From positions 1,777,333-1,841,332 of the forward strand of contig JASEVX010000032.1 in NCBI GenBank assembly GCA_031761405.1: a stretch of DNA of 64,000 bases. The letters run 5' to 3'. The notes under the pieces are model-generated. The model was given only the letters and a program-made list of their open reading frames with translations. It did no database searches and had not been told where the DNA came from. Numbering within the stretch: position 1 is the first letter of the stretch; every line of letters starts with the position of its first letter. Below, piece by piece: positions 12,201 to 22,840 of the stretch. The position numbers and the translations under genes are program-made. The stretch is from Serripes groenlandicus (taxonomy: Eukaryota; Mollusca; Bivalvia; Cardiida; Cardiidae).

Positions 12201-12992
12201 ATTATTGTTTTAAAAGTAACGCTCTGATATAACTGAAAAATGGTTGAAACATGTTTTCATGTCAGCTGCACGTGCAAACTACTAGTATATATAATGAACC
12301 TTTAAATTAATACATCCCGGATATATCACAATTGTATCCCTTTTCAAAATATAACCAATCTGCATCTCACATTTTTTAAAAGATGTTTACAAAATTAGAG
12401 AAAATGAATATATGTTTGAAAACATTCTGACAAAAGGAGGAACAACTCATACTGAGCAATACGAGCAGTTCATCCTTTTGTTCAATCATTTTAATCAGTG
12501 TAGCTTTGCGGCATGGAAACGCCTTACGTAAATATAACTCTGAAAGAAAATTACAAATGCCCCACCTACAATTGGGCATCTTTTGCTATTTGACGAGTGG
12601 TGTTCTATTTTTAGAAATGATAACGTATATGTGTGAAAAGTCACCCGTCGCTGATGGGATTCTAGAAATGTGTAATGGTACCTTTCATTTTGTTACCTTT
12701 CTGCATATTTAAGATGTAATCTTAAGATAATAATCCAAGAACAAGTAGATACAGTGCACAATGTAGACTTAGATCAAACTGTACGGATTTGCAGCTGATC
12801 TTGTTAGATACATAATGTCGCATTAAAAAAATAGAAAAATATAGTGTTAAAAGACGGGTATAGCAAGATAAGGATGTTAACCAAAAGGTAAACTGTGCTA
12901 GCAGACAGCAGAACATTTGTGACGTCATTACCAAATAAAGGTTAAATTAACATTGAAATATAGCTTAAACAATGATAAGAGAGTCCATTGTT
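12201..12992. other. Intergenic with SINE-tail and MITE remnants
   Basis: 12207-12245 reads 'gtaacgctctgatataactg', a SINE 3' remnant. About 12340-12500 contains palindromic-MITE words ('tatccctttt', 'accaatctgcatc', 'aacattctgacaaaagga', 'gagcaat'). No gene is seen. Confidence 0.45.
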
Positions 12993-13282
12993 GTGTTTTT
13001 CCCCCTTCACTACCTTAACTAGGGTATGAAAACAGTGTAATTTGAAAACATATTTTTAAAAATATATAATAGTAAGATGTATAAATCGATTTGAGTGAGG
13101 GAAACGGTCTCTACGTTCGGCAAGCTCCGTGGCAAAATAATGTGTCCGTACATGTAGCATCCCGAAGTCTGTTTTTAGGTTGTCTAGCTTTTATTTTAGG
13201 TCGTCTGTTAGTGGAATGTAAACATGACCTGGATATGCACTTTGGGTAGCTGGGATTGAAATCATTTCGTCTAAAAATTGAC

Positions 13283-13540
13283 CGCTTCGGTTGTGTAGTG
13301 TTAGAGCGCCCGCCTCGGGTGTGAGAAGTCGCGGGTTTGATCCCCTGCCGGGTCATACCAACTACTTAGAATAGATGGGAATGGTAACCTTCCTTAGCGC
13401 TCAGATTTGCCGGGTTAGCATAACGACTGACTTGCTGGTTTCGGGGTAAATGGACCAGTAGTACTGGTAACTTAACAAGGAAACTCCGTGATATAACGAA
13501 GACGTGTTGAAGGCGGAGTTTAAACACCACTTAAGTGTTG
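13283..13540 (+). mobile_element. tRNA-Pro-like SINE (family 2), copy A1
   Basis: Head: 'ggttgtgtagtgttagagcg' (A-box region), an anticodon-arm equivalent 'cccgcctcgggtgtg', then a B-box 'gggtttgatcccc'. The arm looks like tRNA-Pro(CGG). The body has 'ttagcataacgactgactt' and 'aaatggaccagtagtactgg'. The 3' end is 'ccgtgatataac' plus 'gaaggcggagtttaaacacc'. The same copy sits at 46045-46300, so the insertion predates the duplication. Confidence 0.85.
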
Positions 13541-15456
13541 TGAAGGCTACTTACTGTGAAAGCTCAATTAGGTATATGCAAAAACAAACGCATAAGGGAA
13601 TATTTCTAGAAGCCATCAGTATGCTAGCTACAGTAATTGCTTTATTTCGGAAAGTTATTTTTAAAGGCACGAGCGAGCCTAAATGATGTGGGTTCATATC
13701 AGCACATACATATACTCCGTCTGATCATAATACAGTATATTTACAGGTTGATCTAGATCTGCTTGGTTCACGAACGTGATTGTGTGCCTTTTCTTATAGA
13801 TGAGATCAAATTTAAAATTGGAGATAAAATATGCAACAAGTTATTGGATCGAACCTGGGATCTCTCGCTTTCGTGGCTGGTACTCTACCGACTAGGTTAA
13901 CAGGTTCGCTAACACGTAATGTGTGTACAAGTTCGTAACGTGACACAAACAGCTAAAGCTAGCAGTGAGATCCCGAAGTGTAACTATTAGGAATTATTGT
14001 ATTTAGCCATGCCACGAAGATAATACGATGAACAAGTTTGACATTTAAGCGCGTAACAGTTTGACATTCCTTTTAATCGAGGCGAGATTCGTACCGCCTA
14101 CCTAGTTAATATTCATAGTAATAAAGTCCCCTTGAAATAGTGCAAACAGGGTCGGCACGATAATCCGAGAACGAAAGAAGAAGTTAATCAAATCGGTAGC
14201 CTTGTGAAAATGCTTGAATACAAAGATATTCATGCACTACTTCGATGATTAAAACAGCTAACAAGTAAATCATAAACACCAGTCATTATACAAATGAAAT
14301 ATATTTTTGATAATTGTTCTCTCGAATCATTTTAAGTTACATATAACTCACGTTGGTTTTTTAGGGGGAAGGGGGTGGGGGATTGTCGGTGGGGGACGGG
14401 GGCTGGCATTTCTGTACTCCAATGCGATTTTACGTTTTGACTATTCGCATCTAGTTCTGACTCCGTTGAAATGTTACATCAGGGTTCGTTTTTCATCGTT
14501 GGAAAAAGACCCCTTACAATATTTCAACATAACATTTTGATAAAATTGACCAGTGTTAAATTATAATCAGGAATAGGGTCGTTTTAAATGGTTAGTAACA
14601 TTTAAAATAAACCTCAGACACCGAGTGTCCGCTGTTGAGATCATGGAAAGAACCGGTGCTTTCCGCATGCTTTAAACAAACCATTGACAATGTCAATCCC
14701 GGGCTCGAACCTAATACTTCATTTGCAGGAGACACCATCTAAGGATACACTTTTTATAATTACGGACTTTGTTGTAGCTAGGCCTGTGATTCACAATTAA
14801 TGTTGCGTATCTTTATGTCTGTCCGTGCGTCAGAGTGAACGATTTGGTCTTAAGTGGTTAGAGGCGTGAACCAAGAAAAAGGCAACACATGATTTATGAC
14901 AGACATATTAGTAAGATTGAGGTTGACGTCCGTCGTCAATATTGATATCTTCCCTTTGAACTCGTTAGCGGCCATGAGCCTCACACTTTCTTCACTTAGC
15001 TACCATCATATCTCGGTCAAATTAGAAACTTGGTCAGATTGTGTCAAATACAAGGACACTTAATCAAAATTTAGAAAATCTGTCTGAAAATCTAGGGGCT
15101 TCATTTTTCACTTAATCGTCACGTAAATGCATCAGAACATTCATTGACGTTAAATATCGGTAAAGTTCGAAACTGGGTCGCATGTGATCAACCACTAGGT
15201 CACTGTGTCAAATTTAGAGATAACCTTTGAACACTGAAGAGACCAAATGTCTCATCCATCTTCATGTGATATCAGTAGAATTCAAAACTTGTTCACGAGA
15301 GGTGAAAACCTAGATCAATAGCTCAAATTAAATAACAACCTTTAAACAATCTAGAGGTCAGATTTCTCATCCGATATTCATGACAGTACATAATAACATG
15401 CAGTTACATCACATCTGAATTAAGTTTGAAACTGGGTAACGTGGGTTCAGAAACTA
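13541..15456. other. Non-coding flank of copy A
   Basis: Shared with 46301-48238 and in part with 10128-11480. It contains a G-rich patch at 14360-14405 (runs such as ggggg separated by gt). I see no gene. The short open frames here are not conserved in frame between the copies. Confidence 0.6.
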
Positions 15457-16032
15457 AAGCCGCGGTCACATCTAAGAGTCACGCACGTAGTTGACCGTCG
15501 TGGGGGATGACCGTAGTTGACCGTAGTGGACCGTAGTTAAACGTATTAAACGTAGTAATACGTAGTAATCTGTAGTTCAACGTAGTTATAAACGTAGCTT
15601 GAACTTCCAGAAACCCATGATTTGCCCGTGGTTAGCACAACTTTTTGCCAACATGTTCAAAATATATATACGGTGAGCTTAGATGCCAAGACAATTCTGT
15701 GACAGTAGTTTGAAAGTAGTTGACCCTAGTTGACAGATTTTTACCCTACTTGACCGTATTGTTTACCGTAGTTTCCCGTAGTAACATGGCACTACGATTA
15801 ACTCTTAAGGTCAAGTAGCGTCAACTAGAGCGACTAGGGACAAATACCTGGGTTGAACTACGTTTGAAATACGTTCACAGTACTGTAAAGTACGGTCAAC
15901 TAGGGTGAAGTAGTGACCTCAAACCTACTTCACCCTAGTTCTACCTAGTTGACAATAGTGGCACTACGGTGAACTACGTTCAAATGAACTATGGTAAACT
16001 ACGTGTGTGACAGTAAGATGTGACCGCGGCTT
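15457..16032. mobile_element. Terminal-inverted-repeat element with subterminal motifs, copy A
   Basis: The ends are inverted: 'aagccgcggtcacatct' at 15457 and 'agatgtgaccgcggctt' ending at 16032. Each end is followed inwards by a 'cacgcacgtagttgac'-type word. The interior is filled with many 'gtagttgaccgtag' / 'ctacggtcaactac' words in both orientations, the subterminal pattern of DNA-transposon-derived elements. It has no transposase and no clear target duplication. The orthologous copy lies at 48239-48792, so it predates the segmental duplication. Confidence 0.75.
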
Positions 16033-16470
16033 AAGTCACTTGGACAAATTGAAGAAAATATTGTGAGCACTCTATAGGTTACATTTCTCTTCCGATCTAC
16101 ATGGCATTTTATCAATACATGCAGGGCTATTATATCTCAGTCATGGGTAACGAAGTTAATAAAACGTTGTGAGTTCTCTGGATACCTCATTTTTTTAAAA
16201 ACAATCAAGACATTTTTGAACAGTGTAAGTTCAGATCATACTGTACATATGTTCCATCGAATCATAATCTACACACATGGAATAAGTGTCTGTAAGAAAT
16301 ATTTGAACAGTGAATATCTTGATCAGATTGTGTACTGGCTGATCTGGAACTTCACTATTTACCAAAGTCACCCTTATCCCCGTAAAGGGCTTGTATAATG
16401 CTTATTATGGGGATAATATCACATAATAAACAATCTACATGGTTTGCATTGTTATTAAACTTTCGTTAAT

Positions 16471-16484
16471 AACTTCCATTTCAG
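16471..16484 (+). other. Predicted 3' splice site before gene A coding exon
   Basis: A pyrimidine-rich 'cttccatttcag' ends at 16484, 37 bp before the start codon, and is followed by 'ggagaagtagc'. It is conserved in copy B as 'cttccattttag'. It would join an upstream non-coding exon to the single coding exon. No donor was identified. Confidence 0.5.
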
Positions 16485-16500
16485 GGAGAAGTAGCAAACT

Positions 16501-16519
16501 ATGCATGCGTAAAACATAA
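16501..16519 (+). promoter_or_regulatory. Two overlapping tiny upstream ORFs, gene A
   Basis: ATG at 16501 gives Met-His-Ala-stop (16501-16512). ATG at 16505 gives Met-Arg-Lys-Thr-stop (16505-16519), ending 2 bp before the main ATG. Both would lie in the mRNA leader if transcription or splicing starts upstream. Gene B keeps only the second. They could reduce or tune initiation at the main ATG; this is inferred from position only. Confidence 0.45.
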
Positions 16520-16521
16520 TC

Positions 16522-18228
16522 ATGGCTTCTGGATCCCAATCTCTGTATAAAGGATCTGACGAGATATACAACCAAGATTGTGACGTTTGTCTGTCGACCG
16601 GTAAAACATCGGAAGCCATATCCTATTGTAACATATGTTGTGAGCACCTTTGTCAGTCATGTGATATCGCGCACAGAGGGTCTAAGGCGACGACAGACCA
16701 TACCATTCTGATAGGGAGTAACATACCATCAGTATCTACGAGGAAACAACCAACGCTACCATTTATGTTCTGCGATACACACAGAAGATCGTTACTCGAT
16801 ACCTACTGCTCCACTCACGATGAGGTCACGTGTCCAACCTGTAAAATGACGAACCATGCAACATGTAGTACAAGCACTGTCTGCAAACACAGTGCTAAAA
16901 TTGATGTTGAAAAGGAGCTTAAAAAAGTCGCTGATCGTCTGAAAGACTTGACAAATAAATATGACAACCTTACAAAGGACAGACACACTGATAAATCAAC
17001 CGTGATGTCTCAGATACAGAAAAGCCTCAGCAACATGCAACAATTCCGCAAGAATATTAATGACCAGCTGGATAAACTTGAAAATAAAATGTCTTCTGAA
17101 ATCCGACAAATTGAAGAAACGTTAAAAAGAGAGATCGACGGTCACGTCACGTTAGCCGATGACATTTTACACCAAATCGGGGATCTGGACAAATCTTTGT
17201 CGAAATGTGAGAAATCGCGGAAAAATGACGTCATGTTTGTCGGGTTGAAGAAAGCGTCTTCACGTGCAGATGAATATGGGGTTATCATTGATGAAATCCA
17301 GAAAGAAATTTACCCAATAAAGATTCGTTTTCAACCTAATGGCGTCTTATCTGACCTGATCCAGCAGTCACAATCACTGGGCACTGTCGCTAACAACCGA
17401 CCAATTGATTCCGGTTCAAATCAAACATCTATACTGAAAATGTCTGTGAAGAAAATAAGGGTCGAAAATGTGACGTCAGATGCCGTTAGTGGATGCACAT
17501 TTATGTCTGACGGGCATGTTGTACTCTCATGTGGAAACGATGGTCTAATATTGTTTGATGAAAACTTCCTTTTAAAAGCCAAGTTATCCGTTAAATCATT
17601 TGACGTGTCTACTATCAATGACACTGACGTCATAGTTACACAAGGTTACGACAAACAACTCCAGCGGGTAAGAATGTTCCCGGGGATGAAGGTGAAGGAA
17701 ACATTGAAGATGGATAGAATATGTTTCGGTGTAGATGTTTATGGTGACGAGATCTACGTTACCTGTCAAGATAATCCCGGTAATGGTGAAGTACGAGTAC
17801 TAGACATGGACGGTAGAGTACAGAGAAGGATGGGAGTGGAGAACGGTAAATCTATATTTATACGTCCTAGCCGTGTTAAAGTCAACTGTGACGGCCGTAA
17901 ACTATTTGTCTCTGATTGGGACACTAACATGGTAACATGTTTGAACAATCAAGGTCACGTGATATATCGGTACTCTGATAGAGATTTGGAGTTACCCTAC
18001 GGAATGTATGTGGATGGAGAAGATAACCTGTTAGTGTGTGGATTAAACTCTAGCAATGTACATATGATCCGAGATGATGGTAAAAAGGAGAAGATACTGT
18101 TGTCAAAGAAGGACGGGCTACACAAGCCATGGTGTATATCGTACAGACCCAGTGATGGTTGCCTAATGGTGGGTTTATCCGAGAACGCTAAAACTGATCA
18201 AAAGGTGATCCTATTCGTTACTAGATAA
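16522..18228 (+). CDS. TRIM-like protein A: two B-boxes, coiled coil, C-terminal beta-propeller (no RING)
   Basis: 568 residues in one uninterrupted coding exon. The start ATG has A at -3 and G at +4. B-box 1 lies at about 20-60 (Cys20, Cys23, Cys36, Cys39, Cys44, Cys47, His51, His60). B-box 2 lies at about 84-123 (Cys84, His87, Cys96, His99/Asp100, Cys104, Cys107, His112). A long charged heptad-like coiled coil spans about 125-235. The region from about 315 to the end has repeated Gly-Val-x-Val, Ile-Tyr-Val and Leu-Phe-Val-Ser-Asp blades typical of NHL-like propellers. There is no RING, signal peptide or membrane segment, so it is probably a cytoplasmic adaptor or scaffold using the propeller to bind a target. 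RING-less B-box/NHL proteins are expanded in bivalves and are often discussed as immune factors. The paralogue at 50133 differs mainly in the propeller. The exact ligand and function are unknown. Confidence 0.88.
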   Translation: MASGSQSLYKGSDEIYNQDCDVCLSTGKTSEAISYCNICCEHLCQSCDIAHRGSKATTDHTILIGSNIPSVSTRKQPTLPFMFCDTHRRSLLDTYCSTHDEVTCPTCKMTNHATCSTSTVCKHSAKIDVEKELKKVADRLKDLTNKYDNLTKDRHTDKSTVMSQIQKSLSNMQQFRKNINDQLDKLENKMSSEIRQIEETLKREIDGHVTLADDILHQIGDLDKSLSKCEKSRKNDVMFVGLKKASSRADEYGVIIDEIQKEIYPIKIRFQPNGVLSDLIQQSQSLGTVANNRPIDSGSNQTSILKMSVKKIRVENVTSDAVSGCTFMSDGHVVLSCGNDGLILFDENFLLKAKLSVKSFDVSTINDTDVIVTQGYDKQLQRVRMFPGMKVKETLKMDRICFGVDVYGDEIYVTCQDNPGNGEVRVLDMDGRVQRRMGVENGKSIFIRPSRVKVNCDGRKLFVSDWDTNMVTCLNNQGHVIYRYSDRDLELPYGMYVDGEDNLLVCGLNSSNVHMIRDDGKKEKILLSKKDGLHKPWCISYRPSDGCLMVGLSENAKTDQKVILFVTR

Positions 18229-18960
18229 ACTCATGAGTGTCCCGGATAGACATTGTATAATGTATTATAACATGCCGAGGATTTTGCAGAAAGTCGTATC
18301 CTTTTTGCCAATGTACGGAAAAGTAGAAATTGACCATAATTTGAATAGCCTTCTTTTCCAACATTGTTGAGAATTCCAATTTGCGCTTGGAAGATTAGCT
18401 AGATAATAGCAGGCCTCGTAATAATGTCTAAAATGTGTAATAGAATAAGTCAAAATCTTAAACGCGTGACACGAAAGTCGGTATTCATTCGTTATGAAAA
18501 ATATTGGTAGTTAAGATCAAACTATGTATACTTCTTGTATTTGTATATTCGGCGTCATTTGTTCTCTTAGTTAAAATGTAACGGGACATTTTGTTATGGG
18601 ATTTTTTTTCCGGTTTTTCCTTCTTCTGACGTGTTTCAGCAATGTGTGCGACTAGATAGCCGATGGGGGAAGATCCTGATCAGACTGTTTATAAGTTAAC
18701 TTATCACAACTTGCATTTCTTTTTACAATCTAGAAAATATTCCGGTAGACTATTTGTATTAACTGTTTAGAAGTAAAACAAAATATCCTGGTAAAACGAG
18801 GTAACTCTGCACATAAATTCAGTAAATTATATTTTATTCTTTTAAATGAAATTACTTAAAATATTTATATTGAACAATATCCATGTGTAAATGCATTTAT
18901 GTAGTTTATACTGTAAAATAAGCTTTGTATAATAAATACTGTCTTTTTTATTGCAATTGA
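18229..18960 (+). other. 3' UTR and downstream flank of gene A
   Basis: Conserved with 51834-52660. A candidate poly(A) hexamer AATAAA is at 18931-18936; copy B has 'tcaaat' at the aligned place. No other gene is seen. Confidence 0.5.
18931..18936 (+). terminator. Candidate poly(A) signal, gene A
   Basis: AATAAA about 700 bp after the stop codon and followed by T-rich sequence. It is the first canonical hexamer I found downstream of this gene. It is not retained in copy B. Confidence 0.35.
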
Positions 18961-20880
18961 TTGAAATTTTCATTTTACTAATTTTTAGGCAATATTGAGG
19001 TTTTGCAAACAATACTGGTTCAGGTGAGTCAGCTCGTAACGAGCTATCTCACATGAAATCAGCATTGTTTACCTTTTAGTTATCAAAATTGTCTAAACTT
19101 TGATTACATGAGTAATGGAGACGCCCGATTTTGAATATGGAAGAGTCTACTTTAAACAATTCGGCGCTGAAAGAGTTAATAAATATCTTTTAATTTTATA
19201 TTTGAATGAGTATATTGTTATAGATTTGTGCCACTTCAGCTTAACGTTGGTTGTGTCGCACATAAAAACTGTGAAGATTTAGATGAGCCTTATCGTACCC
19301 ATAGTCTCATCACACACCAACCACGACCTTCTCTGCTAGCGTACAAATAGACAAGTCACGGATAACATTTCAAATTTCGATCGGTCTGATCAAGATCTAC
19401 ACACTTTGCCATCTAATGAATAGATCATTGCAGTTGCATATGGTATGAAATAAAAACAATAACCGTGCTGTATAAATGTGCGGTTTGATCTGAAACAAAA
19501 CTGGTCGCAAATGTTATAAGGCCTAATATCCTGTGTTGGGAATCTTATTAGTTGGTGTATCAAGACATTACGTAAGTGGAAACGATACCTTCATAAATAT
19601 ATGTACAGTGGGTGTGTCTTTCTCGATTATATACGACCATTAACAGTGATAAGACTATAAATAATAACATGCTCGTTTAAACCCACACTGTAGGCTTGAA
19701 AGAAAAGACGAATTGGTCAGTTCATTTCAAAGATATTAACCCCCATACCACATATAAATGCAGTAAGAACAATTATGGTTTTAATATGTATCCAAGTATA
19801 AACAAAGTGAGAACTCAACTGTTCGCTTTTAAATCAATACTGTATTATACATGTTTGTTAGTTCGTTTCACTCACTTGAATACACTAAGAACAAGTTAAC
19901 GACTTTAAAACGTATCCAGGTATTAACAGGCTCGTCTGGATCCTCATTGTTCGCTTTTAAGTTTTTATGTATTTTAAGATTTTGTTTGTTCATTATATAG
20001 AAACCAACATCACAAGACATATGTATGCATATGTATGACTACAGTACGAACACTTTGGACGTTAACATGTATTAATAGGCTCGGCCGGCTCCTCATTGTT
20101 CACTCTTAAGATTTCAGGTGTTTTAAGATTGAATTGTTCAGTATATAGAAACCAACATTATTCGACATATGATTACAAATGTATACAAACAATACGAACA
20201 ATTTGGGCTTCAGCATGTATTAAGATGTGTTTTAAGTGTTTAGGTGTTTTAAGATTGTGTTTGTTCATTATAAAGGAACCAACATCATAAGACATATGTA
20301 TGCATATGTATACCTACAATACGAACTTTGGACTTAACGTGTATTAACAGGCTCATCTGATTCCTTACTGTTCGCTTCTAAAACTGAAGGTGTTTGTTAG
20401 TTCATTACACATAAACTAACCCCGTTAAACCTATATATACGAGTTTATTTTGTGTTTATTGTCTTGTATTGTGTTTTATTATATCTCTTATATAGCTTTC
20501 GTTATATAATTTTGAATATGTTTGTGTTATATTTTAGATACAATGCTCAATAAACAGTGTATGCTTGCAATTTTGATATCATTTATTTTTTCAAATGTAC
20601 TGTCTTGAATACATGACATGTCTCAGGTTGTATTTACACCAGAGCCCGTAAAAGCCTGTTGTCGTATACTTTAAATACGGAGTAGTTGATTACAACAATG
20701 TTGTGTCCATATTCCTTATTAAGGCAATGTACTAATCCTAGTGGGGGAAATGGACAACTCGTTCCCAGAGTTATAACCACTAACAAAAACCACGGCTGAC
20801 ACTACTCTAATACTGATTCGTATTAGGAACAGTTTGAATAAGAGACTAGGGTTCATCACTAAAGATAAACTCTGTTTAGT
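18961..20880. other. Downstream non-coding part of copy A
   Basis: It aligns with 52661-53268 and 54425-55740. From about 19900 to 20400 it holds three to four diverged copies of a ~200-bp repeat marked by 'gtattaacaggctc', 'ctcattgttcgcttttaag' and 'gacatatgtatgcatatg'. No gene is seen. The uninterrupted 'ttcatttcaaagatatt' at about 19720 is the empty site for the insert at 53272-54419. Confidence 0.6.
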
Positions 20881-21420
20881 CATGGTTCTCGAGGTGGGCA
20901 CTCTAAACACTACCCCAGCTATATAGAAGTTATTTCACAAAATTATTCGAACCTGGAGGTCCGAAGTCACAAACCTATCTGAAATAACTGTTCAGTTACA
21001 AGAACTCTACATTACAAATAATTGATGTCGTTGTCATATCTCTCGAGGCGAGCACTCGCACCACTACCCCATCGAGATCATATTCTTGAACAAGAGATCC
21101 GAACTCTACATTACACGTCATTCATGTAGTTGTCATCTCTCTCGAGGTGGGAGCCTTAATCGCTACCAAATCGAGATAGTTCTTATTTCACAAACTGATT
21201 CAAAACTGGAACCATTTGAACAAGAGGTCCCAACTTTACATTACATGCTATTTATGTTGTTGTCATCTCTCTCGAGGCGGTCACTCTAACGACTACCCAA
21301 TCGAGATAGTTCTTACTTCACAAACTGATTCGAACCAGAAACTATTTGAACAAGAGGTCTGAAGTCACAAACTTATCTGAAACAACTGTTCAGTTACAAG
21401 AAGTACAAGCGGTTTAGTTT
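20881..21420 (+). repeat. ~160-190-bp diverged tandem repeat
   Basis: Four imperfect copies marked by 'tctctcgaggcgg', 'actacccaatcgagata', 'ttcacaaactgattcgaa' and 'tgaacaagaggtc'. Copy B has about two. The copies are non-coding. Confidence 0.7.
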
Positions 21421-21904
21421 TGTTTAAACCTACGTAGTTTACATTGATTGCAAAACAAGCTTTCAGCTTACACTAATCACGCTCGATGTCTGCTTCCTGG
21501 AGACTTAACCAGTACTTACGCCATTTCGTGGAAAATCCAAAATGCAGAACCACCTCATTACAGGATTCGAACCGGGACCTCTGGTACGAGATGCCAACGG
21601 TCTACCTCTGTGCGGTTTAAACACCAGAGTATCCTTTTGTTTTGATAAATGATCACGCGTGCGAACGTTTTAAGAGTTATCCCTAGTGTATAGTTGAACA
21701 AAGTTGCAATGATGTCTACATGGCTGATTGTTTATCAACTTGGCTACATTCTTCAATGGACATTGTAGCAACTTTGTGAACAAGATGTCACTAGCCATAA
21801 TGACGTTTGGCAATCATCGGGAGTGTTGGCTGAGCCAGTATTTGAAAGAACGACCCTTGATTTATGTTCGTTATTCCATATAGCATGTCCCTAGTTGATG
21901 GGGG
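21421..21904. other. No gene seen
   Basis: Contains 'acaggattcgaaccgggacctctggtacgagatgcc' type text near 21558-21600, split here by description: a B-box-like word followed by a cloverleaf-like 3' segment in minus orientation. This may be a decayed tRNA or SINE head. Otherwise unremarkable. Confidence 0.3.
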
Positions 21905-22163
21905 CTACCTCGTTGGTGTGGTCGTAGAGCGTCCGCCTCGGTGCGGAAAGTAGCGGATTCGGTATAAGGCAAGTTCATACAAGCTACTTTCTTAACGTAG
22001 GTGATGGCTTTCCCTCCTTGACAATCAGGATTGTGGGGTTAGCATTACGACTGACTCGCCGGTATCACGATAAATGGCCAGAAGTAAGTGTTTCTTAAAT
22101 AATCACTGAAACGCCGTGATATACCTGAACAATTGTAGAACATGACATTAAACTCAATACCAT
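21905..22163 (+). mobile_element. tRNA-Pro-like SINE (family 2), copy A2
   Basis: Head 'gtggtcgtagagcgtccgcc' with a degenerate B-box. The body has 'atggctttccctccttg', 'ttagcattacgactgactc' and 'gataaatggccagaagta'. The 3' end is 'cgccgtgatatacctgaac'. The counterpart in copy B (56231-56385) has lost the head. Confidence 0.8.
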
Positions 22164-22322
22164 AAAAAAGCCCCCCAAAAAACAAAGAACTTGCGGTATA
22201 TTTGCAACTTTGAATATTTTCAATATTATATATAGTTGTCGCTGTGCAAGAAAAGCTCTCGTAAATGTATGCATGCCACAGAGCGAGACGATAATGTTAA
22301 ATCTCATTTTTTTTAAGATGTC

Positions 22323-22529
22323 TTAACCATTTGCCACATACCAGAAATCTGCAGAAGACGACTTTGAAAACATCTACGCAATTGAAGTTGTATTATTGAA
22401 TACAATTAAAAACAGTGTGGTAAACAGGGAAATTGTTCATTATTGGGAGTTACTCTTTTTCCTCACAACGTTTCAAAAGTCATCTTCTACAGATGCGTCA
22501 ACATGCTTCTATAAGTAGGAACAGGTTGA
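22323..22529. mobile_element. Palindromic MITE, piggyBac-like ends
   Basis: TTAA at 22323-22326, then CCATTTGCCACATACC and 'aaatctgcagaagacgac'. The centre has 'gaaattgttcattat' and the right half 'aaagtcatcttctacagatg', closing with 'aacaggTTGA'. One terminal tetranucleotide is mutated. Confidence 0.7.
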
Positions 22530-22840
22530 ATTGATTGGAAGACACTTCATACAGTGCGTTTGCATCTGATAGGTAAACGTACAAATCGATAATTTAAAAC
22601 AAAATATGAAGAAATAAGTCAAAGTGTCTACACGTTCAGTTATGTTTTGATTAACATATGGATGGTCTTATTCTCGGAGGTATGCATTCTTGTTCAGCGC
22701 TGTATCCAGTTTGTCAGTCGCCTTATGTTGGATCGCAAAATAAACACTAAGAAAGATAACAATGTCCGTTTAGTTTATGCCAAGTGACACAATATTACCT
22801 CCCTTTAAGTATTTACATTTAGTTTGTCTTGAATATGCGT
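22530..22840. other. Spacer before the 100-bp satellite
   Basis: Shared with about 56580-56855 of copy B. No gene is seen. Confidence 0.5.

Larger units (their letters stand above)
16033..16521 (+). other. Upstream region and 5' UTR of gene A
   Basis: Bases about 16214-16521 match 49818-50132 in copy B. The boundary at about 16214 is where copy A lacks about 840 bp that copy B has. No TATA box or start site is assignable. The first non-coding exon presumably lies further upstream and I could not locate it. Confidence 0.5.

Noticed and set aside
16435..17948. Antisense ORFs of 60-70 codons over gene A, and similar ones over gene B
   Set aside because: Shadows of the real coding exon in other frames; they contain no family features.
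16501..18228. Gene conversion as the reason for the conserved 5' half of genes A and B
   Set aside because: Silent differences per codon are about as frequent in the 5' half as in the propeller, so the 5' half has not been recently homogenised.
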